From Candidatus Fokinia solitaria (GTDB lineage: Bacteria; Pseudomonadota; Alphaproteobacteria; Rickettsiales; Midichloriaceae), in NCBI GenBank assembly GCA_943325105.2, contig CALPOD020000001.1:62001-126000 (forward strand): a stretch of DNA of 64,000 bases, written 5' to 3'. Shown here in pieces: positions 38,804 to 49,189 of this stretch. The position numbers and the translations under genes are program-made. Numbering within the stretch: the first letter of the stretch is position 1; each line of letters begins with the position of its first letter. Under the pieces are notes generated by a model. That model was not told the origin of the DNA. It saw only the letters and a program-made list of their open reading frames with translations, and did not search any database.

Positions 38804-41374
38804 ATGCACCTAAATGAAATTCGCTCTATATTTCTAAAATTTTTTGCTGACAAGGGACATGAGCTTTTGAATTCTAGCTCTCTAGTTCCTCATAATGATC
38901 CATCACTGATGTTTACTAATTCAGGAATGGTTCAATTTAAAAATATCTTTTTAGGTAATGAACAGCCAAAATACAAAAGAGTTACAACTAGTCAAAAGTG
39001 TGTAAGAGCTGGTGGGAAGCATAATGATTTGGAAAATGTTGGTTATACAGCAAGGCATCACACATTTTTTGAAATGCTTGGAAACTTCTCATTTGGTGAT
39101 TATTTTAAAGCAGAAGCAATAGAGCTTGCATGGATTTTTTTAACTGATGTATTAAAAATTAACAAAGAAAAATTATATGTCACTGTATATCATACAGATG
39201 ACTATGCATTTTCAACATGGAAGAAAATCTCTGGGTTTCATGATGATAAAATCATTAGGATTGATACTAACGATAATTTTTGGTCTATGGGTAATACAGG
39301 TCCATGTGGCCCATGTTCTGAAATATTTTTTGATCATGGTGAGCAGTATGAAGGTGGGCTACCAGGTTCTGGAGAAGAGGGTGACAGGTATGTTGAGATT
39401 TGGAACTTAGTCTTTATGCAAAACGAACAGTTTGAAGATGGATCCATTGGTTCTTTACCAAAGCCATCTATAGACACTGGAATGGGTCTAGAAAGGCTAG
39501 CAGCAGTAATGCAAGGAGTTAATGACAACTTCAGCGTAGATCTGTTTAAAAAGATCATTGCTGCATCTCATGAGTTATCAGGAGATAATAAAAACACTGT
39601 AGCTCATAAGGTGATAGCAGATCATCTTAGATCAATGAGTTTTTTAATAGCAGATGGAATATTACCGTCAAATGAAGGGCGTGGCTATGTGTTGCGTAGA
39701 ATAATGAGAAGGGCAATGCGATATGTGCAAAATATTGGATATAAAAAACCTTTCTTAAACCAAATGGTGCCAACTCTGATTGATGTAATGGGTAATGCCT
39801 ATCCAGAACTCACTAAATCAGAATCAATCATTAAATCAGTTATATTGAATGAAGAAATAAGATTTGGTGCAACTTTAGAACGTGGGCTCAAAATACTACA
39901 GGATGAAGTACCAAGTATACAAAACAACACATTATCTGGTTCTGTAGCATTCAAATTATATGATACATATGGATTTCCGATTGACCTCACAAAAGATATA
40001 TTGCGCTCTCAAGGGATGTCAGTAGATGAAGAAGGTTTTTCAGAAGAAATGAATGCTCAAAAGACAAGAGCAAGGAAATCCTGGATAGGAAGTGGTGAAA
40101 GAACACAAGATAAAATATTCTTCGAAATATCTGATAGATATGGCAGCACTGAGTTCTTTGGACATACGTGTGACTCAATGGCAGTAAAGGTCTTAGCAAT
40201 TATTGTTGATGGTCAGTTAGTTGATAAAATCAATGCTGGAGATGAAGGAATTATCATTATCAATCAAACTCCATTTTATGGTGAAAGTGGTGGACAAGTC
40301 GGTGATTCAGGGGTTTTCCAAAAGGATACAGATATTTGTATAGTAAAAAACACCATAATATATCAGCCTAGAGTTTTCGGACATCATGTACAATGCATAT
40401 CCGCAGTGTCAGTTGGTGATGAACTCAAAGCAATTATAGATAAAGAAAGACGTGATAAAATTAGATGTAATCACTCAGCAACACATCTTTTACATAAAGC
40501 TTTACAGTCACAGCTAGGAGATCATGTAATGCAAAAAGGATCTCTTGTGAGTGATCAAAAATTGAGATTTGACTTTTCATATGAAAAATCCCTTGATGCT
40601 GCACAAATTTTATCTATCGAGTCTGCAGTAAATAAAATGATAAGAGAAAACAAAACTGTCACAGCTAAAATCACTACATATGATAATGCTGTAGAAGATG
40701 GTGCTATGGCATTATTTGGTGAAAAATATGGAGATGAAGTAAGAGTTGTATCAATGTGCGACTCAATAGAACTGTGTGGTGGTACACATGTTAGCAATAC
40801 AGGTGATATCAGTATATTCAAAATCATAAGTGAATCAGCAATATCATCAGGTATTAGAAGGATTGAAGCTTTAACTGGAGCTGCTGCAGTTGATTACTAT
40901 AACTCTAAATGTGAGATAGTTAATAAAATCTCTGGTATCATGAAATGCTCTGAAGAACAAATTATCAATAAAATAACATCTGTCATAGAAGATAAAAAAC
41001 TTTTAACAAAACAACTGAATGACCTATTGATAAGTAAATTCTCCAAAGAGTTTGAACTCATAGAATTTACTTTAAAAAATGGAATGAAAGCTAAGTTCGC
41101 CCTACAAGAAAAAAATGACGTTGATGCTAACACCATGAGAAGTGTAGTTATGAATTGTAAGATAACTGATAGCATTATTATCTTTGCAAGTAAGTCAGAT
41201 AATTTACAATCAATTATAATAAGCGTCCCAAAAGGATTTTCGATTGATGCAAAACACATTGGCAATACGATTTGTGAGAAATTTGATGGAAAGGGTGGTG
41301 GTTCACTTGAGATGTTTCAAATAGGTGGAATCTCATCAAAGCATTCTTTAAAAGATATAATTAGAGAACTCTGA
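38804..41374 (+). CDS. alaS: Alanyl-tRNA synthetase
   Basis: Class II synthetase. The catalytic core opens with the motif 1 region and HTFFEMLGNFSFGDYFK; the editing domain has HSATHLLHKAL and CGGTHVSNTGDI with the zinc-binding histidines and cysteine; the C-terminal oligomerisation domain ends GKGGGSLEMFQIGG. Length 856 is full. It is monocistronic and ends in a hairpin shared with convergent bamA. The upstream gap 38658-38803 shows a TATAAA at 38748 but no convincing -35. Confidence 0.97.
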   Translation: MHLNEIRSIFLKFFADKGHELLNSSSLVPHNDPSLMFTNSGMVQFKNIFLGNEQPKYKRVTTSQKCVRAGGKHNDLENVGYTARHHTFFEMLGNFSFGDYFKAEAIELAWIFLTDVLKINKEKLYVTVYHTDDYAFSTWKKISGFHDDKIIRIDTNDNFWSMGNTGPCGPCSEIFFDHGEQYEGGLPGSGEEGDRYVEIWNLVFMQNEQFEDGSIGSLPKPSIDTGMGLERLAAVMQGVNDNFSVDLFKKIIAASHELSGDNKNTVAHKVIADHLRSMSFLIADGILPSNEGRGYVLRRIMRRAMRYVQNIGYKKPFLNQMVPTLIDVMGNAYPELTKSESIIKSVILNEEIRFGATLERGLKILQDEVPSIQNNTLSGSVAFKLYDTYGFPIDLTKDILRSQGMSVDEEGFSEEMNAQKTRARKSWIGSGERTQDKIFFEISDRYGSTEFFGHTCDSMAVKVLAIIVDGQLVDKINAGDEGIIIINQTPFYGESGGQVGDSGVFQKDTDICIVKNTIIYQPRVFGHHVQCISAVSVGDELKAIIDKERRDKIRCNHSATHLLHKALQSQLGDHVMQKGSLVSDQKLRFDFSYEKSLDAAQILSIESAVNKMIRENKTVTAKITTYDNAVEDGAMALFGEKYGDEVRVVSMCDSIELCGGTHVSNTGDISIFKIISESAISSGIRRIEALTGAAAVDYYNSKCEIVNKISGIMKCSEEQIINKITSVIEDKKLLTKQLNDLLISKFSKEFELIEFTLKNGMKAKFALQEKNDVDANTMRSVVMNCKITDSIIIFASKSDNLQSIIISVPKGFSIDAKHIGNTICEKFDGKGGGSLEMFQIGGISSKHSLKDIIREL

Positions 41375-41380
41375 GGGGAG

Positions 41381-41408
41381 GGAAGCTTAGAATAGGTTCT
41401 AAGCCTCC
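41381..41408 (+). terminator. Hairpin between convergent alaS and bamA
   Basis: GGAAGCTTAGAA (41381-41392) pairs with TTCTAAGCCTCC (41397-41408) around a 4-base loop, 12 positions with one A-C mismatch. A modest T-rich stretch follows on the plus strand. The hairpin can form on both strands, so it may end both transcripts. This is one of the few convergent pairs in the window that does not overlap. Confidence 0.6.
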
Positions 41409-41419
41409 TTACGCTTTAT

Positions 41420-43774
41420 TTAAAAAGACTTTCCAATACCAAAGTTAAAACGCTGTACTTTATCAAATGATGTCTTGGAAATAGGTATTCCATAGTCAAA
41501 TCTCATTATGCCTAAAGGTGAATTCCAAACAATACCAACTCCATATGACATCCTAAGTTTCTTTGAATTAAAATACTTATCTGTTTTTGGATCAACTCCA
41601 TCTGGCACATCTATATTATAAAGAGTTGCCATATCTGTAAAAGCGACTCCATTTACACCAATTTCACTTGGTAAACCAAGTGGGAATTTAACCTCTACTG
41701 ATCCTGATATGAAATTTTTGCCACCAAGAGATTGCAATGTATTTTGATCTCTCGCTCCAATACCATTATATTCAAAACCTCTGATCATTGAATCTCCTGA
41801 ATTGAAGTTATCTGATATTCTAACTTTTTTAGAAATTCCATTAATAACACCGCCACGGGCAGAGACTTTCATTATGACTTTGTCTTTGTAAATCGGAGTA
41901 TAATTTGATCCTGAGATGATATTTTGTAAATATCTAGAATTACCTCCAAGTCCTGCAAATCCTTGATATAAACTTATTAAATATCCCTTAGTAGAATTAG
42001 TAATATTATCTGTTTTATCATAGATCAATGAATGTCCAATTGATGATACAATGTGCCTGTTGATATCAGGTCTTAAATATGGAGATATATTCATTTTATT
42101 GTTTCCAAGACTTATGTTTTCAAGTTTCAAGCCATATTGGATATCATGCTTTAAATATTCACTCAGATTATATGTTGTATTGAAAGCAATGCCTTTTGAA
42201 TTTGAATTGTATTTAGTTTGGCTATTGTTATCAATTAGATCTTTCTCTTTGTTTGTTGTTTTTTCTAAAAATATAGAGACACCAGACGTAACATCAAATC
42301 CCATAAAATATGGCTCACTGAGAGATAACTGCATACTTTTCTGAACTTTACCTAAATTAAAACTACTTGATACATTTCTTCCAGTTCCAAGGAAATTACC
42401 TTCTGAAAAATTAATACCAATAAAACCTCCTAGTAATGTGTTATATCCAACATTAAAAAGTGCAGTACCAGTTCTTTTTTCCTCAACTTCTATTTCTAAA
42501 TCGACCTTATCAGAACCACTAATTTGCTTAGGTGTAAATTGAACTTGACTAAAATATCCTAAATTTCTAATCCTTTGTAAAGATCTCTCAATTTTACTAA
42601 TATCATAACTATCCTGTTCACTAACTCTCATCTCACGTCTTATGACAAGATCCTTGGTTCTAGTATTATTAATAATATTAATCTGATTAATAAAAAACTT
42701 ACTTGTTTCTTCGATTTTGATTGTTATATCTACTATTTTTGTTTTTGGATTCTCATTGATTGTATGATCAATCTTTGCAAATGCGTATCCCTTCCTAGCC
42801 AATAACGTATTTATTTTATTCACAACGCTTCTGATGGTATTTATATTGAATAAATCACCACTTTTTATTTCATTCAATGAATTTAAAATTTCTTTATTGT
42901 CAGAAATTTTTATTTTATCCTCGAGGGTAACCTTTCCAAAATCGAACTTTTCACCTTCATCTATAAAAAAAGTTAATATAAAAGCTTTGCTTGAGGCATC
43001 AATTTCACTAACTGTATTGACAACTTTACCGTTAGGATATCCTCTAGACTGATAATACTCATTGATTAATTCAGCATCAATTTGAAATCTTTCCTGATCA
43101 TAATTATAAGAATTAGCAAATATTTTGTAAAAAGCCCACTCACTTGATAAAATATTCTGCTGTAACTCATTGGAAGGGAAATTTTTATTACCTACAAATA
43201 TTATTTTTTCAATGACAGACTTTTTACCCTCTTTTATCTCAAAAGCTATATTTATAGCACCACCTGTTTCTTCAATAATCTTTGGATTCACTATAGTACT
43301 GAAGTGCCCTCTAAACTGATATAGTTTTAATATCATTTCAACATCTCTCTTCATTTTCTTTTCAGAGAAAGTCATACCTGCTTTTAGCTTAAGATTACTT
43401 TGAATATCTTTATCATTTATCTTATGGTTCCCATACAATTTCACTGAACTTATAACCGGTTGCTCAACCACATTTACAATCATGATGTTTTTAAAATCTG
43501 AATGATCAACAGAAATTTTCTTAAAAAATCCTGTATCATATGCCTTTTTAACCTTTTGATTAATTTCAGCTGTACTATATTCATTTCCAGTGCTTAATCC
43601 TAAATAATATAGGACGGAGTCATCAGGAAGATGTGCATTACCATTCAGTATAATTTTATCTACAGGATACTTTTTTTCCTCAGATGCGAATGATTTAGAA
43701 GAAACTATTTGCACTAAGCAAATCATTGTTGCGATACACCTTAATATAATTTCTTTACTGAATTTTTTGTTCAT
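41420..43774 (-). CDS. bamA: Outer membrane protein assembly factor BamA
   Basis: Core of the machine that folds beta-barrels into the outer membrane. A signal peptide (about 1-30, ending SFA) is followed by five POTRA domains to about residue 430 and a C-terminal 16-strand barrel containing the conserved loop motif IRGFEYNGIG and ending in the barrel signal FNFGIGKSF. Length 784. rseP lies 24 bases upstream on the same strand, the order seen in many Proteobacteria. Confidence 0.96.
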   Translation of the reverse strand: MNKKFSKEIILRCIATMICLVQIVSSKSFASEEKKYPVDKIILNGNAHLPDDSVLYYLGLSTGNEYSTAEINQKVKKAYDTGFFKKISVDHSDFKNIMIVNVVEQPVISSVKLYGNHKINDKDIQSNLKLKAGMTFSEKKMKRDVEMILKLYQFRGHFSTIVNPKIIEETGGAINIAFEIKEGKKSVIEKIIFVGNKNFPSNELQQNILSSEWAFYKIFANSYNYDQERFQIDAELINEYYQSRGYPNGKVVNTVSEIDASSKAFILTFFIDEGEKFDFGKVTLEDKIKISDNKEILNSLNEIKSGDLFNINTIRSVVNKINTLLARKGYAFAKIDHTINENPKTKIVDITIKIEETSKFFINQINIINNTRTKDLVIRREMRVSEQDSYDISKIERSLQRIRNLGYFSQVQFTPKQISGSDKVDLEIEVEEKRTGTALFNVGYNTLLGGFIGINFSEGNFLGTGRNVSSSFNLGKVQKSMQLSLSEPYFMGFDVTSGVSIFLEKTTNKEKDLIDNNSQTKYNSNSKGIAFNTTYNLSEYLKHDIQYGLKLENISLGNNKMNISPYLRPDINRHIVSSIGHSLIYDKTDNITNSTKGYLISLYQGFAGLGGNSRYLQNIISGSNYTPIYKDKVIMKVSARGGVINGISKKVRISDNFNSGDSMIRGFEYNGIGARDQNTLQSLGGKNFISGSVEVKFPLGLPSEIGVNGVAFTDMATLYNIDVPDGVDPKTDKYFNSKKLRMSYGVGIVWNSPLGIMRFDYGIPISKTSFDKVQRFNFGIGKSF

Positions 43775-43798
43775 AAACTAGTAATTAATTTTGAATTT

Positions 43799-44878
43799 TT
43801 ATATACTTAAAATATCGTTACATGTGACAAATATCATAAGTGATATTAGTAATATAAAACCTATTTTTATTCCAATTGTTTGTATTTTTTGAGGGATCGG
43901 CCTGCCAATAACTGCATTGATCAAATAATACATAAGATGCCCACCATCAAGTCCAGGTACTGGTAATAAATTGATAAGGCCCAAGTTGATTGACAATAAC
44001 ACTAACAATCCTAAAAATGATTGTAATCCGTTTTTCATTGCTTCTCCTGTGATCTTTGCAATTTTAATCGGACCACCTACATCGTCTTTACTTCCTTCAC
44101 CTGATATTAGCTTTATCAATCCATCAATCATAAAAACATTTAACATGTAAATTCTTACAGATGCTTGCTTTATTGAGTCTATAAAATTGTAATTTATTGT
44201 TTCTTCAGTCCCACCAACTCCTATTCTCATAACCTTTTTACCATTAGTTAGTTGTACGCTAATTGGAATTACATCAAAAATCTTCTCAGTATTATCTCTT
44301 TTTACTATAATATTGAGTGACTTTGATTCTCTATTTTGATTTATTATTTGCTTAACTTCAAACATATCACTAACATGTTTTCCATTAATTGATGATATAA
44401 TATCACCGCTTTTAATACCTATATTTTCCGCAACACTGCCAGCTTCAACAATTGAAATTTTTGTTGATATAGTCTTTTCTCCATAACATAGTAATAAAAA
44501 AAACATTACAACAAAAGCCAGAACATAATTCATAAAAGGGCCTGCAAATACAACCAAAGCTTTTTGCCAAAGCTTTTTGTGAAAGAATGAAAAGTTTTTC
44601 TCATCTTCTGTCATTAACTGAATCTTTTCCATATCAGCATCACTTGCAGGACCACTATCACCAAACATTTTTACATACCCACCTAATGGCAAAACATTTA
44701 TTTTCCATTCAGTACCCTTACTATCAAATTTAGAATAAATAGTTTTTCCAAATCCAATTGCAAATACATCAACCTTGACTCCACAAAGTCTTGCTACAAA
44801 AAAATGTCCCCATTCATGTATAGTGACCATTATAAATACAACAAATAAGAATGATGATAACGATATTATAAATTCCAT
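43799..44878 (-). CDS. rseP: Site-2 zinc metalloprotease RseP
   Basis: Intramembrane protease for regulated proteolysis. HEWGH (21-25) in the first membrane helix supplies two zinc ligands and the glutamate; LPVPGLDGGHLMYY near the C-terminus supplies the third ligand. A single PDZ domain lies about 125-200. The protein has about four membrane helices and 359 residues. It sits between an unknown gene and bamA on the minus strand. Confidence 0.95.
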   Translation of the reverse strand: MEFIISLSSFLFVVFIMVTIHEWGHFFVARLCGVKVDVFAIGFGKTIYSKFDSKGTEWKINVLPLGGYVKMFGDSGPASDADMEKIQLMTEDEKNFSFFHKKLWQKALVVFAGPFMNYVLAFVVMFFLLLCYGEKTISTKISIVEAGSVAENIGIKSGDIISSINGKHVSDMFEVKQIINQNRESKSLNIIVKRDNTEKIFDVIPISVQLTNGKKVMRIGVGGTEETINYNFIDSIKQASVRIYMLNVFMIDGLIKLISGEGSKDDVGGPIKIAKITGEAMKNGLQSFLGLLVLLSINLGLINLLPVPGLDGGHLMYYLINAVIGRPIPQKIQTIGIKIGFILLISLMIFVTCNDILSI

Positions 44879-44900
44879 TTTTTAAATTTTTTAATCTTTT

Positions 44901-45413
44901 TTAAGCTGCATTTTCAGAAAAGTTTTCTGATGAATTTAGGGTTTCTTGAGTAGATTTTTTAATGTTTTGAAATAAAAGCAGAATAATATTTAAAGTCTCA
45001 ATAGCAGAAAAAGAATACTTTTTATCTTTTGTAATTGCAAACATACTAATCCTCATCCTAACAATAGTAAATGCATCATTTAATTTGTTAAATAAATTTA
45101 CTAAGTTTGGGGTATCATCATATAAAATTGCTGTACCTTTTTGAAACTCTTCCATAATTTGCCCTGCAAGAGTAAGATTTTTAGCAAATTCTACCATCAA
45201 CTTTGGATCTTTAGCCTCATTTTCATTTATTGAATCAATGATCTCAATTGATTTGTTAACCTGATCTAAAGCTTTTTGTACAGCTTTTATAAATAAGTTA
45301 ATTGTTGATAAGTGATTAGTATCTGACTGATAACCAGCGTTAGGATGATTAGTTTTTAACTCATTATCAGGTTTTTTTTGTAAAATTTCATTGATTTGAT
45401 AAAGATCTGTCAT
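44901..45413 (-). CDS. Hypothetical helical protein, 170 residues
   Basis: I do not recognise this protein. It has no signal peptide or obvious membrane helix; the sequence is almost entirely predicted-helical by eye, with heptad-like patterns in AVQKALDQVNKSIEIID and ETLNIILLLFQNIKKSTQ. It lies 22 bases upstream of rseP and 13 bases downstream of plsY, in a minus-strand run of envelope and lipid genes, so it is probably cotranscribed with them. A coiled-coil adaptor or secreted helper is possible, but nothing specific supports either. Confidence 0.7.
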   Translation of the reverse strand: MTDLYQINEILQKKPDNELKTNHPNAGYQSDTNHLSTINLFIKAVQKALDQVNKSIEIIDSINENEAKDPKLMVEFAKNLTLAGQIMEEFQKGTAILYDDTPNLVNLFNKLNDAFTIVRMRISMFAITKDKKYSFSAIETLNIILLLFQNIKKSTQETLNSSENFSENAA

Positions 45414-45426
45414 GTGTGATAATTTT

Positions 45427-46011
45427 TCATATTTTCAAGCTCTTTTCTGAGCCATTAAGCAGTCCAATGATATTTTTTTTATGCTTAAATAAAATTAGTA
45501 TAGCAATAATAAAAACTGGTAATGTTTGTATAAACTCCAAATAAAACAAGTGAGCTATAATACATGTTGTTACCATAACAATGGATGCGAGGGAAGATAT
45601 CTTTTTTAATAAAAAAGTTATTCCCCATCCAACCAACATCATTATACAGATTTTTACATTTAAAGCTAAATTAATACCAATGAATGTAGCAATTCCTTTC
45701 CCACCTCTAAATTTATTCCATATTGGAAATATATGACCTAACACAGCCAAGCATCCAATCACATTTAATTCCCATCCACTTATATCAAAGCTTTTTGCAA
45801 TCAGAACAGGTATGAATCCTTTCAAGGCATCAAGGATTGCAGTCAATGCACCTATCCATTTCTTCCCACTAACTCTTATAATATTCGTTGCACCAACATT
45901 ACCTGAGCCTTTTTTTGTGATATCTCCGATCATTAGTACTTTAGCAATTAAAAGACCAAAAATAACTGATCCTAATAAATAAGATATAACACCTAAAAAT
46001 ATCCCAATCAT
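45427..46011 (-). CDS. plsY: Glycerol-3-phosphate acyltransferase PlsY
   Basis: Inner-membrane enzyme making lysophosphatidate from acyl-phosphate, the start of phospholipid synthesis. About five membrane helices; the glycine-rich active-site loop GSGNVGATNIIR (about 36-47) and the second loop NKFRGGKGIAT (about 97-108) are diagnostic. Length 194 is normal. It is 7 bases downstream of dnaJ. Confidence 0.95.
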   Translation of the reverse strand: MIGIFLGVISYLLGSVIFGLLIAKVLMIGDITKKGSGNVGATNIIRVSGKKWIGALTAILDALKGFIPVLIAKSFDISGWELNVIGCLAVLGHIFPIWNKFRGGKGIATFIGINLALNVKICIMMLVGWGITFLLKKISSLASIVMVTTCIIAHLFYLEFIQTLPVFIIAILILFKHKKNIIGLLNGSEKSLKI

Positions 46012-46018
46012 ATATAAA

Positions 46019-47170
46019 TTATTTAGTTATATCAGACCAAAAATTCTTCACTTTTGAGAAAAAACCTTCTGATTCTGGATGATTATGGTGACTGCATTCA
46101 TTATCAAATTGCTCAAGCAATTCCTTCTGTTTTTTAGTTAGTTTTGTAGGAATTTCTATTCTCATTTCGACAAGCAAATCACCGTGAATATTCTTCTTTT
46201 GGATAGGCATCCCTTTACCTTTTAATCTCAAAATAGATGAATTTTGAGTACCGGCTGGTATAGTGATTTTAATCATATGACCATCTAAGCCAGGAATCTC
46301 AATCGAGCCACCTAGTGCAGCTGCAGTCATTTTAATTGGTACTGAGCATATTAATTCACTACCTTGCCTCTGATAAAGATTATGTTTTTTGATATTGATG
46401 AAAATATAAAGATCCCCTGCTTTTCCTCCCATCACACCTGCTTCCCCTGCACCAGGTACTCTGATTTTATCACCTTCTTCTATTCCAGGTGGGATTGTAA
46501 CATTGATGTTTCGTTGTTTTTCTAACCTTCCTTGTCCACCGCATGTTCTACATGGATTTTTAATCACTTTACCAGTACCACTACAAGCTCCACACGTTTT
46601 TTCAACCATGAAAAATCCTTGCTGCATTCTAGACCTACCACTTCCTCCGCAATTCAAGCAACTCATGTGACTATCTTTATCTTTACTACCTTTCCCATTA
46701 CAATCATCACATTCAACCCCAGTATGATATTTTATCTGCTGTTGCTTACCATGATAAGCCTCTTCAAGTGTAATATTTAAATTATATCTTAAATCTGAGC
46801 CTTTCGTGTTGTCATATTGAGGTCTACGAGCACCACCCATAAGGTCTTCAAAGATATTACCGAAGACATCAGAAAAATCTCTGAAATCTCCACCACCAAA
46901 TCCTTGAGATGAACTTGCACCTGGATTAAACCCACCATTCTGAGCATTCTTAAACCCATCATGCCCATACCTATCATATGCAGCTTTTTTATTTTCATCT
47001 TTCAGAGTTTCATATGCTTCATTGACTTCTTTGAATTTCTTCTCGGATTCCTTCTCGCCTTTATTTCTATCTGGATGAAACTCCATTGCTTTTTTTCTAA
47101 AGGCTTTCTTAATTTCTTCTTGTGAAGCGCCTTTTGATACACCCAAGGTTTTATAGTAGTCTGCTGACAT
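46019..47170 (-). CDS. dnaJ: Chaperone DnaJ (Hsp40)
   Basis: Co-chaperone that stimulates DnaK. The J domain has [10 protein letters not shown]; a G/F-rich linker follows; the zinc domain has four CxxCxGxG repeats ([32 protein letters not shown]); and the substrate domain completes 383 residues. dnaK lies far away at 24-26 kb. dnaJ heads a minus-strand run dnaJ-plsY-unknown-rseP-bamA. Confidence 0.98.
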   Translation of the reverse strand: MSADYYKTLGVSKGASQEEIKKAFRKKAMEFHPDRNKGEKESEKKFKEVNEAYETLKDENKKAAYDRYGHDGFKNAQNGGFNPGASSSQGFGGGDFRDFSDVFGNIFEDLMGGARRPQYDNTKGSDLRYNLNITLEEAYHGKQQQIKYHTGVECDDCNGKGSKDKDSHMSCLNCGGSGRSRMQQGFFMVEKTCGACSGTGKVIKNPCRTCGGQGRLEKQRNINVTIPPGIEEGDKIRVPGAGEAGVMGGKAGDLYIFINIKKHNLYQRQGSELICSVPIKMTAAALGGSIEIPGLDGHMIKITIPAGTQNSSILRLKGKGMPIQKKNIHGDLLVEMRIEIPTKLTKKQKELLEQFDNECSHHNHPESEGFFSKVKNFWSDITK

Positions 47171-47203
47171 TTAATTAATGAGTAAAGTTAATCTTTAATT
47201 GTT

Positions 47204-47231
47204 TATTTATGTTAAAAAGAGTAAATATCAA
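47204..47231 (-). promoter_or_regulatory. Candidate promoter of dnaJ
   Basis: On the minus strand TTGATA (47231-47226), a 16-base spacer and TAAATA (47209-47204) precede dnaJ by about 33 bases. The -35 region reads CTCTTGATA, so partial heat-shock promoter character is possible. Confidence 0.38.
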
Positions 47232-47274
47232 GAGGAAAACAGATTTTTTATAAAACCATAATTTATAACTCTCA

Positions 47275-47979
47275 TCAGTATTGAATAAAAAAATCAATAG
47301 CATTAAAAATACTTTTTTTCACGCTATTAGTTATTTCATCATCGCAATAACTTTTATGTAATGCATCTTTTGGCTTTACAGAAATTAGTTCAATTTGTGA
47401 GCGCAATACTGAGTCTTGTGGTACAACTTCTTGATCAGCTACAGTATCATTTGCTTCAAACATCAAAATTCTCATTGGCCCTTCTATTCTACATCTCCTA
47501 CCATCCAAAATTATCACATCTGAAACCATCTCTGGATAAATATTTGCAAAGTATTTTGATATATCTCCACCGTTAGAATGTCCACAAATAATAAATTTTT
47601 CATATTCTAACTCTGGTATTTCATTCTGCATTTCTTGTAAGACAAATAAAATATTTTCAACTCCTCGCTTATATAGATGTTCTCTCGCATCATGTTGTAC
47701 TAACGATTGATCTATTGTCTCCAGGCCATCATCATCACCTATAAGATCATGTTGAATCGATATGAATACATAGTTTCTATCAGTAAAAAACTCTGCTAGA
47801 TACTCATACTTTTTATATCCTGGAATATTACCTTTATGACATAAAATGTGTTGTTCTTGATATCCATGACTGAAAACTACAACCTGCCTATCATTATTTT
47901 TTTCTAAAGGTAAATAGACACATACTGGTATATCTCTTCCACTTAATGTATCAAAAAAAATAAAATCTAATTTATGCAT
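47275..47979 (-). CDS. Alpha/beta hydrolase family protein
   Basis: The fold is shown by FSHGYQE (oxyanion region, about 35-41) and the nucleophile elbow CGHSNGGD, with a later DGRRC strand where the acid residue may follow. Substrate unknown. The frame also opens two codons earlier with TTG at 47985, which would overlap the tmk stop by 4 bases; ATG at 47979 is the more usual choice. It is the last gene of a tmk-hydrolase unit. Confidence 0.8.
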   Translation of the reverse strand: MHKLDFIFFDTLSGRDIPVCVYLPLEKNNDRQVVVFSHGYQEQHILCHKGNIPGYKKYEYLAEFFTDRNYVFISIQHDLIGDDDGLETIDQSLVQHDAREHLYKRGVENILFVLQEMQNEIPELEYEKFIICGHSNGGDISKYFANIYPEMVSDVIILDGRRCRIEGPMRILMFEANDTVADQEVVPQDSVLRSQIELISVKPKDALHKSYCDDEITNSVKKSIFNAIDFFIQY

Positions 47980-47981
47980 AT

Positions 47982-48587
47982 TCAAAATTTATTTAAAACA
48001 ATTTCAAGGATCTTTTTAGAAACATCTTCAATTGATCCATCTGAATCAACAATAACAATCCTTTCAGGATATTTTTTAGCTATTTCTAAGAAGCCATTTT
48101 TAATCTTTTGATGGAAATCAATGCCTTTCATATCATAAAAACTTGTATGTTTATCACTACTTGCCATTCTCTCTTTCATTACATCAAGGCTGACATCTAA
48201 TAATATTGTTAGATCAGGCATTAGACCTTCTGTAATCATCTGCGTTATTAGATCTATCTTTTCAATCTCTAAGCCTTTTGCATAGCCTTGATATGCTATT
48301 GAAGAGTCACTAAACCTATCAGTGATTACCCACCTACCTACCTCAAGATTTTTGTTGATTTCCAATACATGATCACGTCGTGCAGCGCTCAACAATAAGA
48401 ACTCGGTCATGCTGTCTGTTATCTCATTTGAAAGCAATATGCTTCTTATAATATCTCCAAACGGAGAGCCACCAGGTTCTTTTGTGAGTACTACTTCCAA
48501 TCCTCTACTAATTAGATTTTGTTGTAAGATTTTTGCCTGCGTTGTTTTTCCACTTCCATCACAGCCTTCTATTGATATGAATGGCAT
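47982..48587 (-). CDS. tmk: Thymidylate kinase
   Basis: Phosphorylates dTMP to dTDP. From ATG at 48587 the protein opens PFISIEGCDGSGKTTQ, containing the P-loop; DRFSDSSIAYQGYAKG is the dTMP-binding block and the LID region follows. The frame is open to 48623, but the 12 extra residues are not family-like and would leave only 5 bases before the divergent DUF2155 gene. Length from the chosen start is 201 residues, normal for Tmk. Confidence 0.94.
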   Translation of the reverse strand: MPFISIEGCDGSGKTTQAKILQQNLISRGLEVVLTKEPGGSPFGDIIRSILLSNEITDSMTEFLLLSAARRDHVLEINKNLEVGRWVITDRFSDSSIAYQGYAKGLEIEKIDLITQMITEGLMPDLTILLDVSLDVMKERMASSDKHTSFYDMKGIDFHQKIKNGFLEIAKKYPERIVIVDSDGSIEDVSKKILEIVLNKF

Positions 48588-48628
48588 TTTATGTATTTTA
48601 AAGTTTAAAAATTCATACCACATAAATT

Positions 48629-49189
48629 ATGAAGTTTAAATTACTGACTAAATTTTTTCTATTATTTTTTGTCATCAATTCATCATTTGCATCTCCATTT
48701 GATGTTGGTGAACTAGAAGATGAAATAACTGAATCTGAGGTTCAAAATCTTGATGTGCAAGAAGATAAAAAAGATGATTTAGAAAAGGAAGAGAAGCCTA
48801 AAGAAAATGAATCCAAATCGTTAGAAAATGAAGTACTGCAAAATGATATCAATGAAAAGTTAAAATCCGAGGATAAAGATCAAGAAAAAATTGAAAAACC
48901 AAAGCAATTTAAAGAGATGTCAGAAGTAAAGTTAAAGATAGTCAATATACATAGCGGTCTGAAATCAGAGTTAAAATTAAAAATAGGTGAGCAGGAAACT
49001 TTCGATGGCATGAATTTACAGCTTGAAAAGTGCTATAAGTCACTTGATGAGCACTATGATAAAATCAGTATTGCTTATATTGTACTTAGTAGCAGAGATT
49101 TCAAAAAATACTCAGCTACATTTTCTAGCGACTTAGCTCTATCAAGCGTTATTGCATCAAAATACATTGTCAAAGCTGAGTGTTTTTAG
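48629..49189 (+). CDS. Exported DUF2155 family protein with acidic linker
   Basis: A signal peptide (1-21, ending SFA) is followed by a low-complexity stretch rich in Glu, Lys and Asp (about 25-95), then a C-terminal domain of about 85 residues resembling DUF2155 of alphaproteobacteria: VKLKIVNIHSGLKSELKLKIGE, then FDGMNLQLEKCYKS. The family is periplasmic and uncharacterised. The long charged linker is unusual for the family as I know it. Its TAG overlaps the era stop by 3 bases. Confidence 0.72.
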   Translation: MKFKLLTKFFLLFFVINSSFASPFDVGELEDEITESEVQNLDVQEDKKDDLEKEEKPKENESKSLENEVLQNDINEKLKSEDKDQEKIEKPKQFKEMSEVKLKIVNIHSGLKSELKLKIGEQETFDGMNLQLEKCYKSLDEHYDKISIAYIVLSSRDFKKYSATFSSDLALSSVIASKYIVKAECF

